Positions 21,799 to 33,356 of a DNA stretch of 64,000 nucleotides are shown here, piece after piece. The stretch spans positions 24,808 to 88,807 of the forward strand of contig JACVTC010000251.1 in NCBI GenBank assembly GCA_016946835.1. Reading direction: 5' to 3'. The position numbers and the translations under genes were made by a program. Origin of the DNA: Neocallimastix lanati (nom. inval.). Lineage: Eukaryota; Neocallimastigomycota; Neocallimastigomycetes; Neocallimastigales; Neocallimastigaceae. Below the pieces are notes generated by a model. The model searched no databases. It was not told where the DNA came from and worked only from the letters and a program-made list of their open reading frames with translations. Positions within the stretch are counted from its first letter, which is position 1. The number at the start of each line of letters is the position of its first letter.

Positions 21799-22455
21799 CA
21801 TAATATGGGCACTGATCACACACAATATTTTAAAAAAGCACAATATTAAATATTATAAATAAATAGAGATTCAATTTAAATAAAAGTATTTTATAAATTT
21901 TTATTTTATTTCATTGTCTGCTTTTTCAAAAGAAAGAAAATTTTCTTCCTTTTATAGTTTTTACATGAATATTAGATTACACATGAACATATGAATTTAT
22001 TTTTATTATTATATTTTAAATATTATTTTAATATTTACATATTTTTAAAATTAACCTATTCTAAAGTATCTATTCTAAAATAGAGTTAAATTTTTATTAA
22101 ACATATCTCTTAAAATATAAATAATATATAATTATTAATATTTAAAATATATTTCCTTGGTAAAATAAAATTATCAATATTTATAATTCCTAAAACTATA
22201 TAATACTCAAAATAATATTTAAAATATAAAATAAAACTTATTAATAATAATAATGATGAATTAATTTATTATCGTAGTAATAAAATCATTAATAATATCT
22301 ATTTTAATTATGATAAAAGAAATTAACCATCCCTTTCAAAATAATTATTTGAATAACTACATAATCAATTATTTTAATTATTATAACCAATAATATTTAT
22401 ACGTTATTTCTAACCTAAATTTTTTACCTAAATCTTATTTTTATAGTGGTACTCG
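21799..22455. repeat. Fused remnants of LTR N and LTR E, copy T2
   Basis: It starts with a degraded N end (ATATGGGCACTGATCACACA) and switches near 22095 into the second half of LTR E, ending ATAGTGGTACT. The internal parts of both LTRs are deleted. Confidence 0.65.
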
Positions 22456-22457
22456 AC

Positions 22458-23135
22458 ATTTATATAGAACATTTAAAATATCACATATCGAGTTATTTAT
22501 TTAGTTGGTCGTTTCTCTAAGGAATTATGACACGATAATATATTCTAATAAATAATAAGAAAATAATTCATAAAAATAATGTTCTTTTTTTTTTTATAAT
22601 AATATATTATTCTTTATTTATTTTTATTATTTTATCTTTACTTTTATAAATATGTATTATTATATTCTCATAATTTTATATAATTATTAAAATAATTATT
22701 TATTATCATATTTTTATTAAACATATCTCTTAAACTATTAATTTCCTAATAACTATATTTAAAAATACAATTTCATAATTAAATAATATATAGATATTAA
22801 TATTTTTAAATATATTTCCTTAATAAAATATTATTATCAACATTTATAATATAATTCTTAAAACTATATAATTCTCAAAATAATATTTAAAATATAAAAT
22901 AAAATTTATTAATAATAATGATGAATTAATTTATTATCATAACAATAAAATCATTAATTATATAGTTTATCTATTTTAATTATGATAAAAAAAATTAACC
23001 ATCCCTTTTAAAAATAATTATTTGAATAACTATATAATCAATCAATTATTTTAATTATTAATAACCAATAATATTTATACATTATTTCTAACCTAAATTT
23101 TTTACCTAAGTCATATTTATATAGTGGTACTATAA
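22458..23135 (-). repeat. Solo LTR E, second copy after T2
   Basis: It contains GAACATTTAAAATATCACAT, ATCGAGTTATTTATT, the shared AATATATTCTAATAAATA block and the end TAGTGGTACTATA, as do the E copies at 11798 and 37939. Its start is degraded. Confidence 0.7.
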
Positions 23136-23141
23136 AAAGGT

Positions 23142-24533
23142 TGATATGGGCACAGATCACACACAATATTTTAAAAACACAATATTAAATATTATAGATA
23201 AATTTTTATTAGTTTAAAAGTATTTTATAAATTTTTATTTTATTTTATTGTCGTCCCTTTTTCAAAAGAAAGAAAATTTCTTCCTTTTATAGTTTTTTAC
23301 ATGAATCTTGAATTGAACATTAACATATATATTTATTTATATTATTCTATTATGAATGTTATTTTGATATTAATATATTTTAAAATTAACCTATTCTAAA
23401 GTATCTATTTTAAAATATAGTTGTATAATTATTAATGATTTATTTATATTTAATATTTTAACTATCTATTCTAATAATGTTTTAATTTATCAATTAATAT
23501 ATAATTTAATATTCTTGTAAATTATTAATATAATATTCTCATAAAGTTTATTATTGTAAAAAGAATACAGAAAATAATAATCTATTTTAGAGAAAACAAT
23601 AAAAATAATAGTTAGTATTGTCAATCGATTTAATTTTATACAGAATTAAATATTTCTGTATTTATTTTATTAAAAACAATTTATAGATAATTATTTTTAT
23701 TATAAATAATTTTATTATAAATAATTTTTTTTATTATAACTATTTTAATTTTAAATAATTTCATTATTATAAACATTTTATATTTTTTTCTTTTTATCAT
23801 TGTTAAGATAATAACTGAATTTCAATTCAATTTCAATTTCAATAATTCAGTTATTTGAATTTCAATATTAAAAAATAATAATATAATAATTATTATTAAA
23901 TTAACTTTATTAAAATATTTAAGAATTAGTCTAGGCCAACTAATTACTAAATATTATTAACATATTGAAATTAATATATATTAAATAATGTATACACGTG
24001 ATTGCCATATTAAATTAATTTTTATATTAATTTATTATCAGAATTTTTACATATTATATTTTAATTATAAAATATAATATTTAGCTAATATTATATTCTT
24101 ATATTTTATTTATATTAAATATTTATATTATTATCTTAGTTTATATTATCAATATCAAACTTATATTAATACTATTGCATATTCATATTAATAATTAATA
24201 TTTTAATAATTAATTATTTTTATATAAATACATGTTTAAATCTTTTGATTAATCCTTTGTAGGATTATTGTAATTTAAATTATAGTAATAATTATATAAA
24301 ATAATAATGTAATAAAATATTATTAAGATTAAATAAAATTTATATTTTAGATAAAAACTTAATTATAAAATTTACTAATAACAATATGTTTTAAATAAGA
24401 ATAAAATTTAATTATTAATTAATTACTATAATTTGGCATCTTGACCTAATCGTTAAGACCAAATTATCACAAAACTTTAACAATCATTTTTATATATATG
24501 CTTATTTGAAGTAAATAAGCTAGTTCCGGATCA
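23142..24533. repeat. Solo LTR N2, interrupted by LTR H
   Basis: It starts TGATATGGGCACAGATCACA. The body is split at ATCAT by LTR H (23801-24482) and resumes as TTTTATATATATGCTTATTT, ending near GTTCCGGATCA. It is a diverged copy of N at 11070. Confidence 0.7.
23801..24482. repeat. Solo LTR H nested in N2
   Basis: It runs TGTTAAGATAAT...AAAACTTTAACA (682 bp) with perfect 5-bp duplication ATCAT (23796-23800, 24483-24487). A second copy is at 42231-42884. Both sit inside other LTRs rather than at a tRNA, so this family does not follow the tRNA-targeting pattern. It may be a different superfamily; there is no coding part to tell. Confidence 0.9.
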
Positions 24534-24535
24534 AG

Positions 24536-26115
24536 TGATACGGGGTGTCACTAAATACCTTGTATTTCCTATTAAATACTCTTAATAATAATAAAATAAA
24601 ATTATTATTAAATATTCTTATTAAAATCTTTTATTAATATCAAATATAATAAAAATTATTATTAAATATTCTTATAAATTTCTTTTATTAATATTAAATA
24701 TAATAAAAATTATTATTAAATATTCTTATAAAATTCTTTTATTAATATTAAATATAATAAAAATTATTATTAAATATTCTTATAAAAATCTTTTATTAAT
24801 ATTAAATATAATAAAAATTATTATTAAATATTCTTATTAAAATCTTTTATTAATATCAAATATAATAAAAATTATTATTAAATATTCTTATTAAAATCTT
24901 TTATAATAAAAATTATTATTAAATATTCTTATAAAATTCTTTTATTAATATTAAATATAATAAAAATTATTATTAAATATTCTTATTAAAATCTTTTATT
25001 AATATCAAATATAATAAAAATTATTAAATATTCTAATAAAAATCTTTTATTAATATTAAATATAATAAAAATTATTATTAAATATTCTTATTAAAATCTT
25101 TTATAATAAAAATTATTATTAAATATTCTTATAAAATTCTTTTATTAATATCAAATCTAATAAAAATTATTATTAAATATTCTTATTAAAATCTTTTATT
25201 AATATCAAATATAATAAAAATTATTATTAAATATTCTTATTAAAATCTTTTATAATAAAAATTATTATTAAATATTCTTATAAAATTCTTTTATTAATAT
25301 TAAATATAATAAAAATTATTGTTGAATATTCTTATTAAAATCTTTTATTAATATCAAATCTAATAAAAATAATTATTAAATATTTTATTAATATTAAATA
25401 TAATAAAAATTATTACTAAATATTCTTATTAAAAATTATATAATATTTAAATCATTACTAATTCTTATTTTTATATTAAGAATAATAAAAACCTATTTCA
25501 ATAAATATTTGATGTAAAATACAGAATTATAAGTTTCTGTATAATATTTTCTAAAACCTTTGAAATAAACTAAAAATAAAACAAAAATTAAAAATAAATT
25601 AAATCTTTATTAAAATAAAAATGAACTAAAATACAGAAGAATTCCAATAATAAAAATGATCTAAAATACAGAAAATATCAATTCTGTATAATTCTCTCTC
25701 TGAATAACAATATCAAGAAGAAGCTACCGCCCGGAATGTCCTTCGTGATACAAGCTCCAAATTAATTTTTTATATTTTAATTTAATAAATGTTATTTTTT
25801 TTTTTTTAAAAAATAATTTAAAATAATAGTTAAAAATTAAAATAAAATAGTTATAATAGTTTTTTTTTTATAAAGAATATATTAATAATAAATAAAATGT
25901 ATTAAAATAAAAGTATAAAAAGAAGAATAAATTTCTTTCTTTTTAATACTGGGAACAAATAATTTTAATTTTAAATTTAAATAAAGAATATTTTAAAATT
26001 TAATTTTTTTTTTTTTTTTTTTTTCTTGTTTCCAAACTTATTTTTATAGTTATGTGTTAATATTTATTTTTTTTTTGTTTTGAATATCTTAGTGTTTCAA
26101 CCCCAGCCCGTATTA
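24536..26115 (-). repeat. Repeat M, copy 1, with 54-bp minisatellite
   Basis: It is bounded by TGATACGGGGTGTCAC and CCAGCCCGTATTA, and is the reverse complement of 38659-39946. In element sense it starts TGATACGGGCTGGGG, has an internal GTATCACGAAGGGC about 350 bp in, a GC-richer piece (CATTCCGGGCGGTAGC), then tandem repeats. No ORF is present. It behaves as an LTR or non-autonomous LTR element of the stacked class (right flank CAGG). Confidence 0.7.
24570..25440. repeat. About 54-bp tandem repeat in repeat M
   Basis: About 16 copies of a unit containing ATTATTAAATATTCTTATTA and CTTTTATTAATATCAAATAT are present, some shortened by loss of the second half. The matching array in the other M copy is at about 39330-39900 and has fewer units. 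Confidence 0.85.
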
Positions 26116-26119
26116 CAGG

Positions 26120-27141
26120 TGGTAGACTCGGGGTTGACACTTAGATATTTAAAATCAAGCAGGGGGGGACGGGTATTACCCTGCTTTGATTTTAAATAAA
26201 AAAAAAAATAATTCTTTTTTTAAAAGTTATTTATTTATTTTTTTTTTATTAATATAAAATTTTTTATTTAAAGTACACATATTTAATTTTTAAGAAATTG
26301 TTACAATATTTATATTTTTTTATAAATTTAAAGTATAATTAATTGTTTATAATTTAAGTAATTTTATAGAATTATTGAATTAATTTTATATCAATAATTC
26401 ATTTTTGTTTTAATTTTTATAAATATAATAATATAATATTCAAATATAATTTAATTAAAAATAATTATAAAATAAATATATAGAAAATAGTTTTTACTAT
26501 TTTCTTTGATATTTTTAAGTTAAATAAATTGTTTTTAAAGATTAATATAATAAATTTAATAATCTTTAATTATTTTAAATAATACTTGTAATTATTTTCA
26601 AAATAAAATAAAATTTTTATAATATTTAATTAATAAATTTGATAATATTTAAATAATAATTTTTATAATAAGTAAAAATTTTTAATAATAATTTTTAATA
26701 ATAAATTTAATTAATAATCTTAATAATTTTATAATAATATTTAATAGTTATAATAAATAAATTTTTATAATAATATTTAATAATTTTAATAATTTTATAA
26801 TATTAATAATTTATAATAATTTTTAGAATAATATTTAATTAATAATTTTAATAATTTATAATAATTTTTATAATAATATTTAATTAATAGTTTTAATAAT
26901 TTAGTATCTTAAAAGTATAATTTTAATATTTACAATTGTATTTTAATATATACATATATTTAATAATATAACAATAAAGTAATTAATTAAAATTTATTTA
27001 CATTATTTACAAGTTAAAATTAATTTATATCAAAATAAATTAAATTTACAATGAGGTTTAGGTTATGAAGAATATAGGAAAGTACAATTTAGTAAAGAAT
27101 TATTAATAATAAAATAAAGGTTATTAATTCATTCTTTATCA
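26120..27141 (-). repeat. Solo LTR K at locus T3
   Basis: It starts TGGTAGACTCGGGG and ends CATTCTTTATCA, with perfect 4-bp duplication CAGG (26116-26119, 27142-27145). The AGGAAAGTACAATTTAGTAAA segment relates it to LTRs D and Q. Its first 60 bp contain a GC-rich hairpin. Confidence 0.85.
26147..26197. other. GC-rich hairpin in LTR K
   Basis: ATTTAAAATCAAGCAGGG pairs with CCCTGCTTTGATTTTAAAT across a 14-nt loop (one bulged A). It contains a G7 run, which is remarkable in this AT-rich DNA. It could be an RNA structure of the element. Confidence 0.7.
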
Positions 27142-27145
27142 CAGG

Positions 27146-27934
27146 TGGTATGGTTCATATAATTTTAGGAATATAATAATAATTAACACAAATAATAAAA
27201 TTACAATAAAAAAAATAATTTGTTTTAAAATCAATATTTATTTATTTAAATTTATAAAAGAAAAAATAATAATATAATTATTTATTTAATAAAAAGAAAG
27301 TTATTGATTATATTTTATTTCACTAAAATTACATGTATTTATATTTTTTTATCAAATTAAAATTTGTAAAGCCTAACTATTTTTTTTAATAAACTAATTA
27401 CTAATTATTTTTATAAATAAAACATTTAAATTGAAATTGAATTATTATTTTAGTTAATAATATTATTGTTATAAATAGTAGTTATATATTATTGAATTAT
27501 TAATTATTTAATAATAGTTTAATACTAATATATATAAAATAAAAATAAAGAGATTATACAGAATATTTTATTGTGGTTTAGTTAAATTTAGTAATTAAAA
27601 ATAAATTTAAATTGATAACGAAAATTTTAATAACTAATTAAATAGATTTGATTATTTTCAATATAACATAATACAAAAGAAATATAATATTAATATATTA
27701 AGTGGGCAAGGACAATATTCTTGGCTAAAGATTTTTAATACATTATAATGGAATCGGATCGATAATTCAAAAAGGAATTATAAGTTAATTAGTGATTTAT
27801 TAACTTAAGATTTCTATTTAGTAATATTTGAAGAATATTGGAAAGTTCCAATTATATAGAATAGAATAATCTATAAGGTTAGAATAATTTATATTATTCT
27901 AGCACAATTAGTATTATTTGTTCATTCTGTATTA
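27146..27934 (-). repeat. E3 3' LTR
   Basis: TGGTATGGTTCATA...CATTCTGTATTA is followed inward by the rc of the polypurine tract (AGCGGGGGCATCT on the minus strand). Confidence 0.95.
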
Positions 27935-27957
27935 AGATGCCCCCGCTAAGACTCAAG

Positions 27958-30900
27958 CTAGGTAGAAGCTGAGTTAAACTTGACAATATTTTTCAAATGA
28001 ACATTACGATTCATTTGTATATTAGTAGCAGGATCAGCTAAAGTGACTGTATTGAATTGTTTCTTTACCACTTTCATAGGTCCAACAAAGTAAGGTTCTA
28101 ATTTAGTTCGATTAAAGTTTCTTACTAGTACTAAATCACCTGGTTTTATTCTTTTAGCTTGATTCATACTGGTCTTTTCTTCTCTCCTAGTAGCCCAATA
28201 CTTCGAAGCATTTTTGATATTAGATGCGGCCTCCATTACCCATTGGTAGTGTGATACAAATTTTTCCAGTAGAATTTCGTCAGAAGACTTATTTATACCC
28301 TTAGTTGGTCTGGCAGCAATGTCAAAAGGTTGTTGGTCCTCCCTTCCATAAACTAATTCAAAACTTGAATGGTTGGTGATTGAGTTTTTAGTAGTTCTTA
28401 AAGCCCAAAGTGCAGATGGTAAAATTTCATCCCATTCTTTGTGTTGTTGTCCTAGTAATCGTAATAATTTTCCAATTTCTTTATTACGATTCTCAACTAA
28501 ACCATTGCTTTCAGGATGATATGGAGTGATAAATTTAACATATACATCATATAAATCAAGGAAGATTTTTGTCATATCTGATGTAAATTGTGTTCCATTA
28601 TCAGTAGTGATAATTTGAGGTACACCGTGTCGAGCAAATACATTAATTAAAAATTTTATCACATCCTGAGAAGTAACATTTTCAGTGGGCTCTGCCTCAA
28701 CCCATTTAGTAAAATAATCAACCACAACGATTATATATTGATTATTATTTCTGGTTTTACTTAGAGGTCCTATAATGTCCAATCCTAAGTGTGTAAATGG
28801 TCCTTCCACTTCAGTTGGTTTATCTTCTGTTGGTTCAGGGTATGGTTGAGATTTATTTAATTGACATTTTTCACATTTACCTATAATTCGCTTAATGTCA
28901 TTAACCATATTGTTCCAATAGTAGCTCTTTTTCAAACGTTGATATGTCTTGTAATAGCCTTCGTGTCCTATACTGTGTGCTTGAAAAATTAATTGAAGTT
29001 TTTCTTTTGTATCTGTAACTAATTTTCTATAATTATTGCCATCAACAAAGTAGTCCACACCATCAATTGTCGTAAATTTTTCTTCAATAAATTCCTTAAT
29101 GGTTCTTGAAAGCAGGTTTTCATCTTGTTCCTTGATAATTTGTGTTGTTAAGACAACTATTTCTTTTTCATTTTTCATTCTTGATAAAGCGTCTGCAACA
29201 ACATTATTCTTCCCAGCTTCATATCGTAAATCAATTCCTAACATACTGACAGTCAAACACCATCTTGTATGGCGAGAGTTTTGTGGTTCCTTATTTTTAA
29301 GTAATCCGATTAAGGGTCTATGGTCTGTATATACTATAGTTTGCTTAGGATTTCCCATAATATAAGATTTTAATTTATTAATACAGTAAATTAGAGCAGC
29401 ACCTTCTAGATCCGTAATTCCATAATTCTTTTCCGATTTAGATAAACTTCTACTAATAAAATGAACCGGATGCTCCTTTCCAGTTTCATCATCCTTTTGT
29501 AAAAGCACACCGCCTATTCCATCATAGGAAGCATCTGTTCTTATAATAAATTCTCTATCAAATCTAGGAAATCTTAATATTGGGGCATTGATTAATCTTT
29601 CCTTAAGAATTTTAAAACTTTCTTCTTGTTCCTTTTTCCATTCAAACTTAATACCTTTTCTTAATAGAGTGCAGAGAGGAGCAGTAACTTTTGCAAAGTC
29701 CTTAATAAAATTTCTATAATATCCAATGGCTCCTAAAAATGATCGAAGTTCATGAATGTTAGAGGGAGCCTTCCATTCTTTAATAGCTTCAACTTTGTTT
29801 TCCAATGGACTTAAACCTTCTGAGGATACTTTATGTCCAAGTACTTCTACTTCAGTTTGCATGAAAGAACACTTTTCGATATTGATTTTTAACTTATGTT
29901 CCTTGAATATTTCTAAGACTTGTTTAAGATGTTCTAGGTGTTCTTCTTCAGTTCTTGAGTAGATTAAAATATCATCTATAAAGTTATAGACGCATTTTCC
30001 TATTAAGGGAAATAGTATACGGTTCATTTCTCTTTGGAATGTAGCTGGAGCACCTGTTAAACCGAAGGGCATTACCTTGAATTGGTAGTTTCCGAACTTA
30101 GTTGTAAAGGTAGTGATTTCAACACTATCATCATCCATTAATATTTGATGATAACCGGAATAAAGATCTAATGTTGAGAAGATTTTTGCTCCATCTAAGC
30201 TATCAAAAATTTCCTCAATATTTGGTAAAGAATAAGAATCCTTCTTAGTTGCTTCATTTACTTTCCTATAGTCAATACACAGGCGCCATTTACCGTTCTT
30301 TTTAGGCACAAGTACTACTGGTGATGACCATTCTGAACATGAAGGTTCAATTAATCGTTTATATATGAGTTTGGTTAATTCTTCTTTTAAGATATCTGTT
30401 TTTAATTTACTAAGTCGATAAAATTTTTGTTTAATAGGTTTAACTCCTTCCTTAAGAATAATTTTGTGTGGTGATAAATCTGAAGGTGTTAATTCTTCAG
30501 AAGAAGTTGCAATTATATCAATATATTCTTCAAGTAATTTAGTAATAGCTTCTCTATAATTTGAATTAATTGTACTTTGAAAAACTGTGTTATATATATA
30601 TTTTATGGGTGGTAATCCTTCAATCGTTTTCAATTGTTGCTTAGCTTCTTGGTGATTCAATGCTTTGATTACACATAATAATTTTTCTTCGTCATCATAT
30701 TCATTATTAATAGGTGCGATTTCTTCAATTAAACCTTGATCATTAAATCGATTAAGACTATATCTAATTGGATGTATAAATAACTGGTTATCAATTTGAG
30801 TTTTGAGGTTGATTAATATATCATAGAATGGATCCTCCTTGTCTATAATTCTACACGTAACAAGTAGTTCTAGTTCATTAATTTTTACGGGAACTTTGAT

Positions 30901-31779
30901 TAACACATCTTCTGAGTAATCATCATTCATCGTTGCTAAACGTATTCGTCCTGCACTAACTCCTATAGGTTCATACTGATAAGGTAATTTATCTAAAAAT
31001 TGCTTTGTGATAATACTTAAGTTGCTACATGAATCTATTAAAGCCTTACCACGAACTCCATCTACTATTACATCAACCATAGCAATATCATCTTCTTGTG
31101 GTTCATGATGTTTACTTTTATATGTATGATCTATATTGTTCGTTATTATTGTAGTAGCACACATATTATCCACTGCACCTGAAATTTTAGTATTATTCTT
31201 TTCTAATTTAAGTCCTTGTGATACTTGAGACCGTATCTTTGGAGCAACGTCCAATAATTGTCCAAATGTAATATTGCAATTACTGGAGTTTAAATCTTTG
31301 ATCACGTCATAACTGTCACAATCAGTTTGCATTTGTATTCTTCTTGGAATTCTAGTTGGCATAATTTCAGTTGACTTTTCTGATGATTTTTCTTGAATTA
31401 ATTTATTTAAAGTTTGTTTAGAATTATTTTCTTCCTGAGAAGTTTCTTCATTAATAACATTAACATTACTATTATTATTATTATTTTCCACAGAAGTACT
31501 AGTACTAGCTCTTTCCTTATCTCTTAGCTCTTTCTCAATTCTCATTTCTTTTTCTATTCTAGGTTGAACCATAATCGAAGGATGTAATTGAGTTGTTGGC
31601 TTTTTGACTGGTCGCGATGTTCCCCTTAATTGATTTTCTTTTTGTTTTCGTAAACCTGGAGTAACTATTGGCTTAGGATCATCTCTTAGACTACGGTGAA
31701 CCCTCTTTCCTCTTTGGTCACTAGTCTCTTCATCTTTAGGATTTGCCTTTCTCTTTATAACGTTTACTAAGTAATCCAA
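27958..31779 (-). CDS. pol: E3 Pol polyprotein: protease, RT, RNase H, integrase
   Basis: This is a 1273-residue ORF from its first ATG. The same frame is open upstream to the frameshift site at 31956, which is the likely real entry. Domains in order: acidic/basic linker; retropepsin at about 245-330 (KALIDSCSNLSIITKQFL, where DSC replaces the usual DTG/DSG); RT at about 440-650 (VPKKNGKWRLCIDYRKV; NFIDDILIYS, so FIDD in place of YIDD); RNase H at about 730-850 (IIRTDASYDGIGGVLL; VYTDHRPL); integrase zinc domain (HSIGHEG...CEKCQ) and catalytic core D...D...E (LDIIGPLS, TDNGTQF, NRNKE); GPY/F-type end (FVGPMKVVKKQFNTVTLAD). It copies the element RNA into DNA and inserts it upstream of tRNA genes. 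No stops or frameshifts were seen. Confidence 0.95.
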   Translation of the reverse strand: MDYLVNVIKRKANPKDEETSDQRGKRVHRSLRDDPKPIVTPGLRKQKENQLRGTSRPVKKPTTQLHPSIMVQPRIEKEMRIEKELRDKERASTSTSVENNNNNSNVNVINEETSQEENNSKQTLNKLIQEKSSEKSTEIMPTRIPRRIQMQTDCDSYDVIKDLNSSNCNITFGQLLDVAPKIRSQVSQGLKLEKNNTKISGAVDNMCATTIITNNIDHTYKSKHHEPQEDDIAMVDVIVDGVRGKALIDSCSNLSIITKQFLDKLPYQYEPIGVSAGRIRLATMNDDYSEDVLIKVPVKINELELLVTCRIIDKEDPFYDILINLKTQIDNQLFIHPIRYSLNRFNDQGLIEEIAPINNEYDDEEKLLCVIKALNHQEAKQQLKTIEGLPPIKYIYNTVFQSTINSNYREAITKLLEEYIDIIATSSEELTPSDLSPHKIILKEGVKPIKQKFYRLSKLKTDILKEELTKLIYKRLIEPSCSEWSSPVVLVPKKNGKWRLCIDYRKVNEATKKDSYSLPNIEEIFDSLDGAKIFSTLDLYSGYHQILMDDDSVEITTFTTKFGNYQFKVMPFGLTGAPATFQREMNRILFPLIGKCVYNFIDDILIYSRTEEEHLEHLKQVLEIFKEHKLKINIEKCSFMQTEVEVLGHKVSSEGLSPLENKVEAIKEWKAPSNIHELRSFLGAIGYYRNFIKDFAKVTAPLCTLLRKGIKFEWKKEQEESFKILKERLINAPILRFPRFDREFIIRTDASYDGIGGVLLQKDDETGKEHPVHFISRSLSKSEKNYGITDLEGAALIYCINKLKSYIMGNPKQTIVYTDHRPLIGLLKNKEPQNSRHTRWCLTVSMLGIDLRYEAGKNNVVADALSRMKNEKEIVVLTTQIIKEQDENLLSRTIKEFIEEKFTTIDGVDYFVDGNNYRKLVTDTKEKLQLIFQAHSIGHEGYYKTYQRLKKSYYWNNMVNDIKRIIGKCEKCQLNKSQPYPEPTEDKPTEVEGPFTHLGLDIIGPLSKTRNNNQYIIVVVDYFTKWVEAEPTENVTSQDVIKFLINVFARHGVPQIITTDNGTQFTSDMTKIFLDLYDVYVKFITPYHPESNGLVENRNKEIGKLLRLLGQQHKEWDEILPSALWALRTTKNSITNHSSFELVYGREDQQPFDIAARPTKGINKSSDEILLEKFVSHYQWVMEAASNIKNASKYWATRREEKTSMNQAKRIKPGDLVLVRNFNRTKLEPYFVGPMKVVKKQFNTVTLADPATNIQMNRNVHLKNIVKFNSAST

Positions 31780-31929
31780 TTCTTTGGAACCATCCGACTC
31801 ATCATCAAAATCTTCGTAATAATCCGTAGTAGTACCTTCTTGGAAATCAGCAATTTCTTCATAATCATCATCTTCTTTTAAGTCAACTGTTTTGGAACGA
31901 TGGCAGACTGAAGCAATTTTTTTGACGAT

Positions 31930-31962
31930 GGGAGTGCTTCTACTCCCTTTTAGTGGTTTAAA
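31930..31962 (-). promoter_or_regulatory. Programmed -1 frameshift signal of E3
   Basis: The heptamer T TTA AAC (31956-31962) is in gag frame two codons before the gag stop. An 8-nt spacer follows, then an 18-nt hairpin (31930-31947) with a 6-bp stem GGGAGT/ACTCCC. The layout equals those of E1 and E5. Confidence 0.9.
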
Positions 31963-32867
31963 TAATTTTCATAAAACTTCTTGCGGTTATTTTCCAATAT
32001 AGAATTTAATTTAGGACAGTTTCGTTTGGTATGTCCTTCATTGCTACAAAACCAGCAAGTACTAATTTTCATTTCTTTCATCTTGTTAGTGAGATTTTTT
32101 ATAGATACATTTTTGTGGGTTTTTGGTTTGTTAAAATCATTTGAAATGTTCTTATTAAAATTACTTTTAGAGTTAAGGAAATTGTAACGAGTCTTATCAT
32201 AATATTCAGTACTATTTTTAATAGATAAACGATCAACTTTTTCAGCTATAGCGAATGCTTTGGTAATAGAAATATGGTCTTTAAGCATAACCTTTCTCCA
32301 TGCGTCAGGATTATTGGTTAAGGAATCTGCATAATCTAAAACACTAATTTTTCTTCTTCTCTTTTTATCCAATTTATGATACAAAGATCTATAACGGACA
32401 TTAAAATCTTTAACTTTCTCGTTCTTCTTTATTTTCATGGAACGCAATTCTCGTAACAAGTTGGTTTGATCTTCTTTAAGTCCATAGAAAGTCTTCAGAT
32501 GATTTATGATTTCATCAAGGCTTGGGTAGGTGGTAGTAGATTCACTTTCTTCATCATCTTCTCCTTCACTATCGCTATCGAAATCAGAATCTTCATCTTC
32601 AGTAAGGTCATTTCCATCTTCTAGTTCTTGGATAATTTCTCTTGGTTCTCCAGAAGCCGTTAATATACAAGCAGTAAAAATAGTTTCAGGATCCTTGATA
32701 TGTTGGTATTTTATCCATGCCTTTAACTCATTTGCCCAGGAGTTGATGTCAAGGTTTTGTTTAGTAAGCTTTTCAAAATCTTTTAATTCTTTCTTTAATT
32801 CTCTGAAGCTAAGCTTACTTTCTGGAGTACTCTCTGTTGGAGTACTGGAAGTACTGGATGTTCTCAT
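31950..32867 (-). CDS. gag: E3 Gag polyprotein
   Basis: This is a 305-residue intact ORF. A Ser/Thr-rich start is followed by a Gag domain at about 20-210 (KLTKQNLDINSWANELKAWI; LLRELRSMKIKKNEKVKDFN). A highly acidic insert lies at about 85-110 (EDEDSDFDSDSEGEDDEES). One good CCHC knuckle is near the C-terminus (CWFCSNEGHTKRNCPK). It ends ENYLNH over the slippery heptamer. It should form the particle and bind genomic RNA. The acidic insert is absent from E1 and E5 Gag. Confidence 0.92.
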   Translation of the reverse strand: MRTSSTSSTPTESTPESKLSFRELKKELKDFEKLTKQNLDINSWANELKAWIKYQHIKDPETIFTACILTASGEPREIIQELEDGNDLTEDEDSDFDSDSEGEDDEESESTTTYPSLDEIINHLKTFYGLKEDQTNLLRELRSMKIKKNEKVKDFNVRYRSLYHKLDKKRRRKISVLDYADSLTNNPDAWRKVMLKDHISITKAFAIAEKVDRLSIKNSTEYYDKTRYNFLNSKSNFNKNISNDFNKPKTHKNVSIKNLTNKMKEMKISTCWFCSNEGHTKRNCPKLNSILENNRKKFYENYLNH

Positions 32868-33356
32868 AAAATAAAATTTATTGTATCTATAGAATGCTAA
32901 ACCTCGTAATGTATAAATTGTTATAAAAAAGTAAAAATAAAAAAAATTAAAAAAAAATAAATCTTTTAACTAATAAAATTATTAATTATTTATTATTATT
33001 AATCACTTATTAAATTATAATAATCGTGCAATCTGATAGTACACACTGTCTGACGTGCAGCTTACCTCTTGAAAGGTGTCATGCCACGCGTGTGCCACGG
33101 TTATTATTTTCAATATAAAAAATAGCAGTCCAGAGCCTACTAGCCCAATTACTATGTAGGATAAACTTAACCCGGAAATCTATGCACGAATATTAGTTTA
33201 ATTTAATATTAATTAATATTTTTAACAATTAATAATAATTAGTTAAAAATATAAAAATTGTTTTTTTTTTTTTTTAAAAAAAATATTTGTTTTATTAGAA
33301 AAATTATTTATTAATATTATAATTTTATCCCCAATGTATTAATTTATTATTATATT
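32868..33356 (-). other. E3 5' leader
   Basis: This is an untranslated stretch between the primer-binding site and gag. A richer-GC part at about 33027-33180 (GCAATCTGATAGTACACACT, GGTGTCATGCCACGCGTGTG on the plus strand) looks structured. The remainder is A/T runs. Confidence 0.55.

Noticed and set aside
24570-25440. CRISPR-like array
   Set aside because: The repeats are directly adjacent tandem units without unique spacers, in a eukaryotic context; this is a minisatellite.
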